DNA from: Streptococcus suis
GTDB lineage: Bacteria > Bacillota > Bacilli > Lactobacillales > Streptococcaceae
DNA: 64,000 nucleotides
Assembly: GCA_002831545.1 (NCBI GenBank)
Contig: CP025095.1
Coordinates: 1,302,001 to 1,366,000, forward strand
Direction: 5' to 3'
A program made the position numbers and the translations under genes. The notes under the pieces are model-generated. The model worked only from the letters and a program-made list of their open reading frames with translations, had not been told where the DNA came from and did not search any database. Shown piece after piece: positions 1-8,213 of the stretch. The first letter of the stretch is position 1. Each line of letters starts with the position of its first letter.

Positions 1-1311
1 GAAAACAGGAGATTCCAAAACGGAACGTTATTTCCCGTTTATCACGGAAGTGCTAAAAACAATCTGGGGATTCGGCAGCTTATAGAAGTGATTGCCAGTA
101 AGTTTTATTCATCAACGCCTGAAGGTCAATCTGAACTATGCGGGCAGGTTTTTAAGATTGAATATTCAGAGAAAAGGCGGCGTTTTGTTTATGTGCGTAT
201 ATATAGCGGAACATTGCATTTGAGGGATGTTATTAAAATATCTGAAAAAGAGAAAATAAAAATCACAGAGATGTGTGTTCCGACAAACGGTGAATTATAT
301 TCATCCGATACAGCCTGCTCTGGTGATATTGTAATTTTACCAAATGATGTTTTGCAGCTAAACAGTATTTTGGGGAACGAAATGCTGTTGCCGCAGAGAA
401 AATTTATTGAAAATCCTCTCCCTATGCTCCAAACAACGATTGCAGTAAAGAAATCTGAACAGCGGGAAATATTGCTTGGGGCACTTACAGAAATTTCAGA
501 TGGCGACCCTCTTTTAAAATATTATGTGGATACTACAACGCATGAGATTATACTTTCTTTTTTGGGGAATGTGCAGATGGAAGTCATTTGTGCCATCCTT
601 GAGGAAAAATACCATGTGGAGGCAGAAATAAAAGAGCCTACTGTTATATATATGGAAAGACCGCTTAGAAAAGCAGAATATACCATCCACATAGAAGTCC
701 CGCCAAATCCTTTCTGGGCTTCTGTCGGGTTGTCCATAGAGCCGCTCCCTATTGGAAGCGGAGTGCAGTATGAAAGCAGAGTTTCACTTGGATATTTAAA
801 CCAATCGTTCCAAAATGCGGTTATGGAGGGGGTTCTTTATGGCTGCGAGCAGGGGCTGTATGGATGGAAAGTGACAGACTGTAAAATCTGTTTTGAATAT
901 GGATTGTATTATAGTCCTGTAAGTACCCCCGCAGACTTTCGGCTGCTTTCCCCTATCGTATTGGAGCAGGCTTTAAAAAAAGCAGGGACAGAACTATTAG
1001 AGCCATATCTCCACTTTGAAATTTATGCACCGCAGGAATATCTCTCACGGGCGTATCATGATGCTCCAAGGTATTGTGCAGATATTGTAAGTACTCAGAT
1101 AAAGAATGACGAGGTCATTCTGAAAGGAGAAATCCCTGCTAGATGTATTCAAGAATACAGGAACGATTTAACTTATTTCACAAATGGGCAGGGAGTCTGC
1201 TTGACAGAGTTAAAAGGATACCAGCCAGCTATTGGTAAATTTATTTGCCAACCCCGCCGCCCGAATAGCCGTATAGATAAGGTTCGGCATATGTTCCACA
1301 AGTTAGCTTAA
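1..1311 (+). CDS. tet(O): Tetracycline resistance ribosomal protection protein Tet(O), 5' truncated by window
   Basis: The reading frame is open from base 1 and gives 436 residues, against 639 for the full protein, so about 203 N-terminal residues with the GTPase P-loop lie outside. The visible part covers the EF-G-like domains that contact the ribosome and dislodge tetracycline. The C-terminal run [18 protein letters not shown] is the Tet(O) ending; Tet(M) ends differently (VRYMFNKIT). The protein is a translational GTPase acting in the cytoplasm on the ribosomal A site. Mosaic tet(O/W/32/O) genes are common in S. suis and share this end, so a mosaic cannot be excluded without the missing 5' part. 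Confidence 0.95.
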   Translation, partial: ENRRFQNGTLFPVYHGSAKNNLGIRQLIEVIASKFYSSTPEGQSELCGQVFKIEYSEKRRRFVYVRIYSGTLHLRDVIKISEKEKIKITEMCVPTNGELYSSDTACSGDIVILPNDVLQLNSILGNEMLLPQRKFIENPLPMLQTTIAVKKSEQREILLGALTEISDGDPLLKYYVDTTTHEIILSFLGNVQMEVICAILEEKYHVEAEIKEPTVIYMERPLRKAEYTIHIEVPPNPFWASVGLSIEPLPIGSGVQYESRVSLGYLNQSFQNAVMEGVLYGCEQGLYGWKVTDCKICFEYGLYYSPVSTPADFRLLSPIVLEQALKKAGTELLEPYLHFEIYAPQEYLSRAYHDAPRYCADIVSTQIKNDEVILKGEIPARCIQEYRNDLTYFTNGQGVCLTELKGYQPAIGKFICQPRRPNSRIDKVRHMFHKLA

Positions 1312-1362
1312 CAGCTTGCAAAAGTCATATAAAATGAGATTTGAAAGGATTAGAGACTAATT

Positions 1363-1536
1363 ATGATGAAATGCGAATGGATATTGTGTCCTGTTTGTGG
1401 GAGCAAAACCCGTAATAAAATTAGGAAGGACACTGTTTTGGAGAATTATCCCCTTTATTGTCCAAAATGCAGACAAGAAAGCTTGATTAAAGTTGACAAC
1501 TTGAAGATAACTGTCATCAAAGAGCCAGACGCTTAA
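1363..1536 (+). CDS. Cysteine-rich KTR-domain small protein
   Basis: A 57-residue peptide with two CPxC pairs (CPVCG near residue 9, CPKC near residue 34) and a central KTRNKIR segment, which is the Cys-rich KTR family often found directly downstream of tet(M)- and tet(O)-type genes. The four cysteines suggest a small zinc ribbon. It starts 51 bases after the tet(O) stop and is followed directly by a strong terminator, so it is probably co-transcribed with tet(O). Its function is unknown. Too short for standard ORF thresholds, but composition and motif make it convincing. Confidence 0.8.
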   Translation: MMKCEWILCPVCGSKTRNKIRKDTVLENYPLYCPKCRQESLIKVDNLKITVIKEPDA

Positions 1537-1541
1537 GACGC

Positions 1542-1590
1542 AGAGCCGATGAAATTGTGGAACAATTCACGAATCATCGGCTCTTTTTGT
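1542..1590 (+). terminator. Rho-independent terminator after tet(O)-KTR
   Basis: An 11-base inverted repeat (AGAGCCGATGA / TCATCGGCTCT) with a 21-base loop is followed by TTTTTGTTT. It lies six bases after the stop of the KTR gene. Confidence 0.85.
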
Positions 1591-1704
1591 TTCGTATTTG
1601 AAAGAACAAACTCACCAAATAAAAAAAACGATATTCGGGTGGGTTATTTTGTTATACCCTAAATTACCCTCTGAATTTGTTTTTAAATTTGGAGGGATTT
1701 TTTT

Positions 1705-1833
1705 ATGTTCTTTTTTCGGGCGGTTATTCATCTGCTCATACGAAGTAAAATTTATCAATACATAGCATATCAGAGAATGGCAGGAAACCAGTTAAAAAAA
1801 TTTCTGCCAGTGCAGCGGTACTTCTCACCTTGA
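1705..1833 (+). CDS. Possible 42-residue leader-like small ORF
   Basis: An ATG preceded by TTGGAGGGA at good spacing opens a 42-codon ORF rich in Phe, Tyr and Lys, in the 490-base gap between the tet(O) unit and the first sigma-like gene. A terminator-like hairpin follows 45 bases downstream, which would fit a leader peptide with attenuation, as seen upstream of genes in Tn916-type elements. I recognise no family, and the only support is the ribosome binding site and position. Confidence 0.35.
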   Translation: MFFFRAVIHLLIRSKIYQYIAYQRMAGNQLKKFLPVQRYFSP

Positions 1834-1877
1834 AAGTGGAAGTACAATCTCCATACAACAGAATTTGTATTTCCCAT

Positions 1878-1915
1878 AACCGTGAAGGTCACAGAGCCTT
1901 TGCGGTTTTTCTTTT
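1878..1915 (+). terminator. Attenuator-like hairpin before the sigma-like gene
   Basis: AACCGTGAAGG pairs with CCTTTGCGGTT (one mismatch) across an 8-base loop, followed by TTTTTCTTTT. It is located 110 bases upstream of the GTG start at 2026, in the leader. Confidence 0.6.
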
Positions 1916-2025
1916 GTCGTTTTTTGTTGGAAAGTGCCGCAGGGCTGTTTCTGGTGTGCGTTGCCGCTCCCCGCCTCTCCATCTGGATTTTTACATTTCA
2001 AAAATTCAGATTGGAGGTATTAGCG

Positions 2026-2535
2026 GTGAAATACGCACCAAGAAAGGTATTTATCAAAGAAAGCGGCAGATATGTGGAACTGTCCTACATGGATTTCTGC
2101 CGCCGCAGGGAATCCGACCAGACCTACATGGACAAGCTGTTTATTCCCGTTCAAGGCTGTCTGCTTGAAGTCGTGAGGGAGCAATACACGGACTTCTACC
2201 GAGATAAGGAACGGTGGCGTTATCTGAAAAAATTAGATACGAAGAACAGCCTGCTTTCTCTGGATGGATTTACGGACAGCGAGGGGAAGCCTTTAGACTT
2301 TATCGCTGATGAAGCGGCGGACATTGCGGAAACCGTTGTCAATGCGGTTATGGTGGACAGGCTGAAAGCCGCCCTGCCTTTGCTGTCGGATAGTGAACAG
2401 GAATTGATACAGGCAATCTTTTTTGACGGACTTTCTGAGCGTGAAGTCGGGGCGAGGTTCGGCATAACCCAGAGCGTTGTGAACAAACGCAAAGCCAGAA
2501 TCCTAAGAAAACTAAGAAAGATAATAGAAAATTAA
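2026..2535 (+). CDS. Sigma-70 family-like regulator of the mobile element
   Basis: A 169-residue protein starting at a GTG with TTGGAGGT upstream; the longer frame upstream reads through hairpin leader and is not favoured. The C-terminal 70 residues are a sigma region 4 helix-turn-helix: LPLLSDSEQELIQAIFFDG then a recognition helix in EREVGARFGITQSVVNKRKARILRKL. The N-terminal half has the YVELSYMDFCRRR start usual for such regulators on Clostridia-type conjugative elements. It probably directs transcription of element genes. It is the first of three related short sigma-like genes in tandem (2026, 2631, 3139). Confidence 0.8.
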   Translation: MKYAPRKVFIKESGRYVELSYMDFCRRRESDQTYMDKLFIPVQGCLLEVVREQYTDFYRDKERWRYLKKLDTKNSLLSLDGFTDSEGKPLDFIADEAADIAETVVNAVMVDRLKAALPLLSDSEQELIQAIFFDGLSEREVGARFGITQSVVNKRKARILRKLRKIIEN

Positions 2536-2630
2536 AATTTAAGGCGTTCAGCCCCCTTGTTTTTTCCTTTGGGAAAATGAGGGGGTTTTTCTCTGCCCTC
2601 TCAATCAATTCTGATTGGAGGAAAAGAAGC

Positions 2631-3062
2631 ATGGCATATAACCACGGACGGGAGGACAGGAAATGGCGTATCTGGAAAGAAGCGGAGGAAAAGCTGCTGC
2701 GTGAGTGCGGCGTTGATGAAGCGACCATTGAGCAGATACGCATTGCGGACAGGGCAGACTTCAATTCCAACAGGCGGTTTTACCGATGGACGAATGACGT
2801 TGCGGAATACCTTGAGGACATGGCAGACAGGGAGCGGCAGACGGAGGTGGGTACGGTTGCGGAGTTACTGGACGAGATTGAGAGCGAAAATCTTTATCAA
2901 GTATTAGTCACGGTGGACGGACGTACCTTGAAAATCGTCCTGCTGAAAATGCAGGGGTATTCCACAAAAGAAATTGCCCCGCTCGTGCATTTGACGACTG
3001 GTGCTATTTACGCAAGGTTAGACCATCTGCGGAAGAAGCTACGAAAATTTTATAGCGTCTAA
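2631..3062 (+). CDS. Sigma region 4-like DNA-binding protein
   Basis: A 143-residue protein, start chosen at the ATG preceded by TTGGAGGAAAAGAAGC. The C-terminal end shows a helix-turn-helix of the sigma region 4 type (VLLKMQGYSTKEIAPLVHL then TGAIYARLDHLRKKLRKFY). The N-terminal part begins with RxxRKWRIWKxxEE, a feature of RNA polymerase sigma-like proteins on Firmicutes mobile elements. It lacks a recognisable region 2, so it may act as an accessory regulator, not as a full sigma factor. It lies 95 bases after the previous sigma-like gene. Confidence 0.7.
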   Translation: MAYNHGREDRKWRIWKEAEEKLLRECGVDEATIEQIRIADRADFNSNRRFYRWTNDVAEYLEDMADRERQTEVGTVAELLDEIESENLYQVLVTVDGRTLKIVLLKMQGYSTKEIAPLVHLTTGAIYARLDHLRKKLRKFYSV

Positions 3063-3138
3063 AACAGCCTGCCGTCCTGCGGGCTACTGGGTGAGGGATG
3101 GAAATCCCCTCACTCATTTTTTGCAGGAGGTAAGCAGG

Positions 3139-3612
3139 ATGACATACAGAGTTAAGGCATACACGCTTCGGGAGGAATCTACGGAAAGCAGCACAAGGTA
3201 TTTTATCAGCTTTAAGGACGGGCAGGGCAAATCCCACGAGTTGGAAGTGTCGGAACAGTTCTTTATGGAGTTTCGGCAAATGGAACGCAGGAACAGGAAT
3301 CTTCTCCAATGGGACGAGCGGCACAGGGAGTTTTCGGAAGTATGGGACGAAACGCTGAACAGGCGGGCGTTAAAGCTGCCTAAGAGCATTGAGGAACAAA
3401 TGATTGAAGCAGAACGGGCGGAACTGCTTTGTAAAGCGGTTGACAGACTGCCAGAGATACAAAGGCGGCGTTTCCTGCTCTACTACGAGTACGAATTTAA
3501 TTTTTATCAAATCGCTGCGATGGAGCATTGCACCGCTTCGGCAATACAGAAATCTGTTGCGATTGCAAAGGAGAAAGTAAAGGCGGAAATGAAAAAGTAT
3601 CTCCAACCGTGA
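3139..3612 (+). CDS. Third sigma-70 region 4-like protein
   Basis: A 157-residue protein whose start is fixed by TGCAGGAGG twelve bases upstream of ATG. The segment AVDRLPEIQRRRFLLYYEYEFNFYQIAAMEHCTASAIQKSVAIAKEKVK is the sigma region 4 fold seen here in two parts: the entry helix and the recognition helix. The first half (TESSTRYFISFKDGQG) is shared with element-borne regulators placed just before replication genes. It probably regulates the repA-mob operon that follows. Region 2 is absent. Confidence 0.75.
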   Translation: MTYRVKAYTLREESTESSTRYFISFKDGQGKSHELEVSEQFFMEFRQMERRNRNLLQWDERHREFSEVWDETLNRRALKLPKSIEEQMIEAERAELLCKAVDRLPEIQRRRFLLYYEYEFNFYQIAAMEHCTASAIQKSVAIAKEKVKAEMKKYLQP

Positions 3613-3762
3613 CCGACACCGCCCGAAAAAGAAATCCGTTTTTTATTTGTACGGGATTGGCGGCATTACATACTCTCATTTTTTTCATGGGAGTAAATCT
3701 ATTTTTAAGGAGGTCAACGCTTATGTGCAACAACAAGATAACTGCCCGAAAGGAGGAAAGCC

Positions 3763-4788
3763 ATGCAGAAGTTACAGACAGTCAACGCCGAAACGCTCCT
3801 TTATGAGCCGCTTGAGAAGCCGTCCTTTGTGGTGGACAGTCTTATCCCGACAGGCTTGTCGCTGTTCTGCGGCTCACAGAAGATAGGCAAGAGCTGGCTC
3901 ATGCTGAAGCTATGCCTATGCGTGTCGCAGGGAATCCCTTTATGGAACATGCCGACAATGGAGGGCGATGTGCTTTACCTCTGCCTTGAGGACACGTTCT
4001 GCCGCATACAGGACAGATTATTCCGCTTGACGGATGAAGCAAGCGGGCGGCTTCATTTTGCCGTGGCAAGCTGCAAGCTGTCAGACGGTCTTATCGTGCA
4101 GTTGGAAGATTATCTGAAAGACCATCCAGACAGCAGGCTCATTGTGATTGATACCTTGCAGAAAGTCCGAACCGCATCCAAAGACAATGCCTACGCAAGC
4201 GACTATGGGGACATCTCCCTAATCAAAGATTTTGCCGACAGGCACTCTCTGGCGGTCATTGTCGTACACCACATCCGAAAGCAGAATGACAGCGACGTGT
4301 TCAACAAGGTGTCTGGGACGACAGGCTTAACGGGGAGTGCAGACGCTACCTTTGTTCTGGAAAAGGAGAAACGTGCGTCTGACACCGCCAAGCTGTATGT
4401 GACGGGCAGGGACACGCCTTATCAGGAATACACGCTGCGTTTCCGTGATTGCCGTTGGGAGCTTGTGGAGCGGAAAACGCAGGAGCAGCTTGCGAAAGAA
4501 ACGATACCAGATGTCCTTTTTCGGTTGGTGGATTTTATGAGGGATAAGGAAGAATGGATAGGCACGGCAACGGAACTGTTAGCCGCTATGGGGGAAACGG
4601 AAACCATACCCACGGTGATTACGAAATGGCTGAATGAATACCGCACCACATTTTTAAGCGAGAACCGTATCTGCTACCAGTACAGCCGCAGGAAAGACGG
4701 CAGGCGGATTGCCCTTGCAAGGAGGGCGGGTGACAGCGGTGATGGTGGTGACAGCGATATTAGGATACCCCCCTGTTACTGTCATTGA
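3763..4788 (+). CDS. RepA-like AAA/RecA-fold ATPase
   Basis: A 341-residue protein with a RecA-type ATPase core: Walker A GSQKIGKS near residue 37, Walker B LIVIDTLQKV near residue 128, and the VVHHIRK segment near residue 168. This is the RSF1010 RepA-like helicase family (AAA_25) used for replication of plasmids and mobilizable elements. AAAGGAGG lies 7 bases before the ATG. The last 20 codons run through the first long repeat of the origin region, which encodes a GDSGDGGDS tail. With the downstream repeats and MobV it likely supports replication or mobilization of the element. Confidence 0.8.
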   Translation: MQKLQTVNAETLLYEPLEKPSFVVDSLIPTGLSLFCGSQKIGKSWLMLKLCLCVSQGIPLWNMPTMEGDVLYLCLEDTFCRIQDRLFRLTDEASGRLHFAVASCKLSDGLIVQLEDYLKDHPDSRLIVIDTLQKVRTASKDNAYASDYGDISLIKDFADRHSLAVIVVHHIRKQNDSDVFNKVSGTTGLTGSADATFVLEKEKRASDTAKLYVTGRDTPYQEYTLRFRDCRWELVERKTQEQLAKETIPDVLFRLVDFMRDKEEWIGTATELLAAMGETETIPTVITKWLNEYRTTFLSENRICYQYSRRKDGRRIALARRAGDSGDGGDSDIRIPPCYCH

Positions 4789-4868
4789 CGCTTAAAGCCA
4801 TGTAAAGCTGGCGGCTCTGCCCTGCGGGTGACAGCAGTGACGGTGGTGACAGTGATTTTAGGATACCC
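4728..4868 (+). repeat. Two direct copies of a ~43-base origin repeat
   Basis: Copies at 4728-4772 and 4826-4868 share GGGTGACAGC, a GGTGGTGACAG centre and an AGGATACCC end. Two more copies in opposite orientation lie at 5151-5273, so the four surround the oriT. They may be iterons for the RepA-like ATPase. Confidence 0.8.
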
Positions 4869-4898
4869 TGCCGCTGTCATCCCTACGGGAGAACACCC

Positions 4899-5001
4899 CG
4901 TAAACGCAAAATGCAGGCGTGAGATTTACTCGCCCTTTTCGGTCGTGTAAAACCACCCCTGCGGTCAGAAAAATCATTCCGATTTTTCCGACTGCGTTTA
5001 C
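4899..5001. other. Long hairpin next to oriT
   Basis: CGTAAACGCA (4899-4908) pairs with TGCGTTTAC (4993-5001); inside it GTCAGAAAAATC and GATTTTTCCGAC form a second inverted repeat. The region is non-coding and borders the oriT, so it is probably part of the replication or transfer origin. Confidence 0.55.
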
Positions 5002-5003
5002 AG

Positions 5004-5044
5004 GGTGTAACACACTACACTTTGCCCTGCAAAGTCGTGTGCCA
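5004..5044 (-). other. oriT: pMV158-type MobV oriT
   Basis: On the minus strand a perfect 7-base inverted repeat (ACTTTGC-AGG-GCAAAGT, bases 5034 down to 5018) is followed directly by GTAGTGTGTTA. TAGTGTG/TTA is the nick core I know from the pMV158 oriT, which has the same GCACAC..ACTTT hairpin layout. The predicted nick lies between 5011 and 5010 on the minus strand. A MobV relaxase gene starts 270 bases away. Confidence 0.85.
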
Positions 5045-5150
5045 GACGTTCCCTCTGGACTCCCTTAAGGCAGGGCTGTGCCCTGCTATCCTACGCCTTA
5101 CGGCTTCGGATAAAAGAATGGCGGCATGACGGTGACGGCTCTTGCGAGGG

Positions 5151-5273
5151 GGGGGTATCCCAAAAACACCGTCATCATCGACATGACCGTCATGCAGGGG
5201 GTGAGGGTGACAGTTGCGGCAGTCGGCAGGGGGTATCCCAAAACTGCTGTCACCACCGTCACCGCTGTCACCC
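5151..5273 (-). repeat. Two inverted copies of the origin repeat
   Basis: Copies at 5151-5195 and 5229-5273 begin GGGGGTATCCC on the plus strand and end in GTCAC/GTCAT blocks; they are reverse complements of the pair at 4728-4868. The copy at 5229 is nearly identical to the one at 4728, while the one at 5151 has diverged (TGACGGTCATG in place of TGACAGCGGTG). Confidence 0.8.
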
Positions 5274-5314
5274 CAAAGGACGGTCACCCGCCGAAAGAAA
5301 GGAGGAATCCGCCT

Positions 5315-6280
5315 ATGCCTTATGCAATCCTGCGTTTCCAGAAACGAAAAGCGGGCGGCGTTGCGGCTTGTGAACGCCACAACGAGCGGAAGAAAGAAGC
5401 CTACAAAAGCAACCCAGATATAGATATGGAACGCTCTAAAAACAATTACCATCTCATAGCACCACCAAAGTACACCTACAAGAAAGAGATTAACCGCATG
5501 GTAGCCGAAGCGGGGTGCAGGACAAGGAAAGACAGCGTGATGATGGTGGAAACGCTCATCACAGCTTCACCAGAATTTATGAACCAGTTACCGCCCGAAG
5601 AACAAAAAGCGTATTTCCAGACGGCTCTTGACTTCATTTCGGAGCGTGTTGGAAAGCAGAATATCCTCTCCGCTGTCGTCCATATGGACGAGAGAACGCC
5701 CCATATGCACCTCTGCTTTGTGCCGATTACGCCAGACAATAAGCTGTCAGCGAAAGCTATCTTAGGCAACCAGAAATCATTATCCGAGTGGCAGACCGCC
5801 TACCATGAGCGGATGTCCTCACGGTGGAATCAGCTTGAACGGGGGCAGTCCTCAATGGAAACCAAGCGGAAACACGTCCCCACATGGCTCTATAAATTAG
5901 GCGGCAGGCTTGATAAACAGTATGAAGAAATCGTGTCTGCCCTATCCGACATCAACGCCTTTAACGCAGGGAAGAAAAGGGATAAAGCGTTAGATTTACT
6001 CTCTGCATGGCTGCCAGACGTGGAGAAATTCTCTAAGGAAATCGGGAAACAGCAGGCGTATATCGACAGTTTGAAAGAGAGAATTGGGCAGGAATCAGAC
6101 TATGCGGGGCGTATGCGTGATGAAAAGTACGAGCAGGAACTAAAGGTGCAGAAAGCGAATCAGAAGATATTTGAATTGCAGAGAACCAACGAGCAGATGG
6201 GGCGGCTGCTGTCAAAAATACCGCCCGAAGTGTTGGAAGAATTGCAGAAAAATCATAGAAGCAGAGCGAAAGAAAGGTAG
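5315..6280 (+). CDS. mobV: MobV-family relaxase (Pre/Mob)
   Basis: A 321-residue relaxase that would nick the oriT at 5010 and lead the strand during mobilization. Visible motifs are the N-terminal YAILRFQK, motif II NPDIDMERSKNNYHL near residue 37, and motif III HMDERTPHMHL near residue 127, the metal-binding HxDExxPHxH. The C-terminal third is charged and coiled-coil-like. The start is the ATG after AAAGGAGGAATCCGCCT; the frame stays open upstream through the repeats, but there is no ribosome binding site there. It is followed closely by parB and probably shares its transcript. Confidence 0.9.
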   Translation: MPYAILRFQKRKAGGVAACERHNERKKEAYKSNPDIDMERSKNNYHLIAPPKYTYKKEINRMVAEAGCRTRKDSVMMVETLITASPEFMNQLPPEEQKAYFQTALDFISERVGKQNILSAVVHMDERTPHMHLCFVPITPDNKLSAKAILGNQKSLSEWQTAYHERMSSRWNQLERGQSSMETKRKHVPTWLYKLGGRLDKQYEEIVSALSDINAFNAGKKRDKALDLLSAWLPDVEKFSKEIGKQQAYIDSLKERIGQESDYAGRMRDEKYEQELKVQKANQKIFELQRTNEQMGRLLSKIPPEVLEELQKNHRSRAKER

Positions 6281-6288
6281 ATATGTGA

Positions 6289-7143
6289 ATGAAGAAACAG
6301 GATTTTAAGGTGTTAAAGACCAAAGACTTGTACCCGTTCCCCGACAATCCGTTTCATGTGGCAGAAGATGAAACACTGTCAGAGTTAGCGGAAAGCATCA
6401 AGGAATTTGGCATTGTCACGCCGATAATCACACGCCCGAAAGAGGACGGGGACGGTTATGAAGTGATTGCAGGACAGCGGCGTGTCCGTGCTTCTGAACT
6501 TGCAGGGATAAATACCGTGCCTGCGTTTGTCCTGCCCTTAGACCGTGACCGAGCCATCATCACCCTTGTAGACAGCAATTTGCAGCGTGAGAATATCCTG
6601 CCATCGGAGCGGGCGTTTGCTTACAAGATGAAATCCGAAGCCATGAAGCGGCAGGGTTTCCGCACAGACTTAACCTCGTCACAAGTTGTGACGAAGTTGC
6701 GGACGGACGACAAGGTGGCACAGGGCTTCGGCGTGGGCAGGATGACCGTGCAGCGTTTTATCCGCCTGACGGAACTGATACCGCCGATTTTGCAGATGGT
6801 GGACGAGGGGAAAATCGCCCTCACGCCTGCGGTGGAACTGTCCTTCTTGAAGAAAGACGAGCAGGAAAACCTCTTTGCCACGATGGAGAGCGAAGAAGCA
6901 ACGCCCTCACTCTCACAGGCACAGCGGATGAAACAGTTAAGCCAGAGCGGGCGGCTTGACATGGATACGATATTTGCGATTATGACGGAGGAAAAGGGCA
7001 ACCAGAAAGAAACCTTGAAAATCAACACAAGCAAGCTGAAAAAATACTTTCCGAAGAACACAACGCCGAAGCAGATGGAGGAAACCATCATCAAACTTTT
7101 GGAGCGTGAGTTGCAGAGGAAACGCAACCGTGACAGCCGCTAA
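6289..7143 (+). CDS. parB: ParB/RepB/Spo0J-type partition protein
   Basis: A 284-residue protein, 8 bases after mobV. The N-terminal ParB/Sulfiredoxin-like domain shows ELAESIKEFGIVTPIITRP and EVIAGQRRVRASELAG (residues about 30-75), the CTP-binding GERR-like box here reading GQRR. A KorB-type helix-turn-helix follows (VAQGFGVGRMTVQRFIRLTELIPPIL). It should bind parS-like sites and help to maintain the excised or replicating form of the element. No ParA gene is in the window, which is usual for this type of mobilizable element. Confidence 0.85.
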   Translation: MKKQDFKVLKTKDLYPFPDNPFHVAEDETLSELAESIKEFGIVTPIITRPKEDGDGYEVIAGQRRVRASELAGINTVPAFVLPLDRDRAIITLVDSNLQRENILPSERAFAYKMKSEAMKRQGFRTDLTSSQVVTKLRTDDKVAQGFGVGRMTVQRFIRLTELIPPILQMVDEGKIALTPAVELSFLKKDEQENLFATMESEEATPSLSQAQRMKQLSQSGRLDMDTIFAIMTEEKGNQKETLKINTSKLKKYFPKNTTPKQMEETIIKLLERELQRKRNRDSR

Positions 7144-7188
7144 TCTTCTTTTTTCGGGAAGTAAATACAGAGAGTTGAGGTATGGAGA

Positions 7189-7419
7189 ATGAGAGAAATC
7201 CAGTATGAAATCGTAAAGGAAATCGCAGTATTGTCTACGGGCGACAGTGGCTACACAAAGGAAATCAATCTCATTTCATGGAATGGGAAAGAGCCGAAGT
7301 ATGACATCCGCAGCTTTTCCCCGAACCGTGAAAAGTGCGGCAAGGGAATCACGCTGAACGCTGATGAAGCGGCGGCACTCCTTAAAGCATTACAGAAAGA
7401 ATTAAACAGCGAGGATTAA
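7189..7419 (+). CDS. YdbC/PC4-like single-stranded DNA-binding protein
   Basis: A 76-residue protein with the YdbC-family pattern: a short beta-rich domain containing EINLISWNGKEPKYDIRSFSP and GKGITLNADEAAALLKAL. Such proteins resemble the eukaryotic coactivator PC4 and bind single-stranded DNA as dimers. In mobilizable elements they sit between parB and the recombinase, and may protect single strands or affect transcription. An adequate GGTATGGAGA ribosome binding site precedes ATG. Confidence 0.8.
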   Translation: MREIQYEIVKEIAVLSTGDSGYTKEINLISWNGKEPKYDIRSFSPNREKCGKGITLNADEAAALLKALQKELNSED

Positions 7420-7490
7420 TGGTATCTGATTGGCAGGGCGGGGACATTTCCAAACTCTTCCCTGCCCTGTCTGGAAAGGAAGATTTAAGT

Positions 7491-7682
7491 ATGGGCGAGG
7501 ATAAGAAAGCAGATAAAAAGAGAAAGCGTATCGTGCCAAAAGCACCAGTGCAGATGATAATCAGCCGTGAATATGTCGGCACACAGACCGTTACAGAAGC
7601 GTTTGTCCCGATTATCTCCGAGGATATTCGGAAGAAGATTGCCGAGGGCGACACCTTCGACAATGAGGGGCTGTCCGCTTAG
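7491..7682 (+). CDS. Small conserved protein of the tet(O) element
   Basis: A 63-residue basic then acidic protein; start chosen at the ATG after GGAAAGGAAGATTTAAGT, in preference to an extended frame overlapping the previous stop. It begins with a Lys/Arg-rich stretch (KKADKKRKRIVPKAP) and continues VQMIISREYVGTQTVTEAFVPIISEDIRKK. Proteins like this commonly precede the large serine recombinase in Clostridia-type elements and could act as small accessory factors, but no function is established from sequence. Confidence 0.65.
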   Translation: MGEDKKADKKRKRIVPKAPVQMIISREYVGTQTVTEAFVPIISEDIRKKIAEGDTFDNEGLSA

Positions 7683-7736
7683 AATGTACGCAATGGGACA
7701 TGAAAACAGATAGGACAGATACGGAGGTTTTACAGT

Positions 7737-7913
7737 ATGGCAGGAATCAAAGAAGAAAAGAAAATCTATTTAGTCGGCATTTATTGCCGCTTATCTAAAG
7801 ACGATGGTACGGATAACGAGAGTGCGAGCATTGCGACACAGAAATCCATCCTCACGGATTATGTGAAAAAGCAGGGATGGCACATAGCAAAAACGTATAA
7901 AAGCCCTCTTTAA
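7737..7913 (+). pseudogene. Large serine recombinase, 5' part (cut by erm(B) insertion)
   Basis: ATG after ACGGAGGTTTTACAGT opens a frame with the resolvase/invertase start YLVGIYCRLSKDDGTDNES; the catalytic serine is in RLSKDD, about residue 20. After 54 codons (to Tyr at 7896-7898) the frame enters foreign sequence and stops at 7913. The continuation starts at 9597 with VDDGYSGTNFQRPSF, exactly the segment that should follow. The catalytic serine is therefore separated from the rest of the protein, so the recombinase cannot work as encoded. Confidence 0.9.
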
Positions 7914-7922
7914 AGGGCTTTT
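7899..7922. terminator. Terminator hairpin at the segment's left end
   Basis: AAAAGCCCT and AGGGCTTTT form a perfect 9-base stem with a 6-base loop, ending in T residues on both strands. It lies beyond the topoisomerase tail and probably served as its terminator. Confidence 0.75.
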
Positions 7923-7926
7923 ATGT

Positions 7927-8213
7927 TTATTTTGAGAAAGATATAAAATCAATATATCCCTTTTCTCCGATTTTTACAACGGCATTGTAGGACTTTCTAT
8001 CTTTCGTTTTGATTCCTTTTACCAGGGTTTCTTTTCCCTCTAGTAATTCTTTTACATTTGTTTTGGTGAGTTTTTTCTTTCTAAAATGTTCAGCTAAAGT
8101 GAAGGTACATTCAGGATAATTTGAACAACCATAAAACGATTTTTTTAATACAATATTGTTGCCACACTTAGGACATTTTCCTACAAGGGGTCCCGAGCGC
8201 TTAGTGGGAATTT
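7927..8213 (-). pseudogene. Type IA topoisomerase C-terminal remnant
   Basis: The minus strand encodes a zinc-finger tail, CPKCGNNIVLKKSFYGCSNY followed by PECTFTLAEHFRKKKLTK, ending in FISFSK and a stop at 7927. This is the 3' end of the topoisomerase gene of pAMbeta1/pSM19035-type plasmids. Upstream it runs into the long inverted repeat and a stop codon; about 90 codons remain and the catalytic Tyr domain is absent. It marks the plasmid origin of the erm(B) segment and has no likely function. Confidence 0.75.

Noticed and set aside
1882..2025. N-terminal extension of the first sigma-like gene
   Set aside because: The extension starts inside a terminator-like hairpin and encodes a Phe/Leu-rich stretch; the GTG at 2026 has a proper ribosome binding site and fits the family start.
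4728..5273. Possible CRISPR array in the repeat region
   Set aside because: Only four diverged copies, two in opposite orientation, with unequal spacing and an oriT between them; no cas genes.
5126..5314. N-terminal extension of the MobV gene
   Set aside because: The frame is open through the origin repeats but has no ribosome binding site, and MobV proteins start with the segment at 5315.
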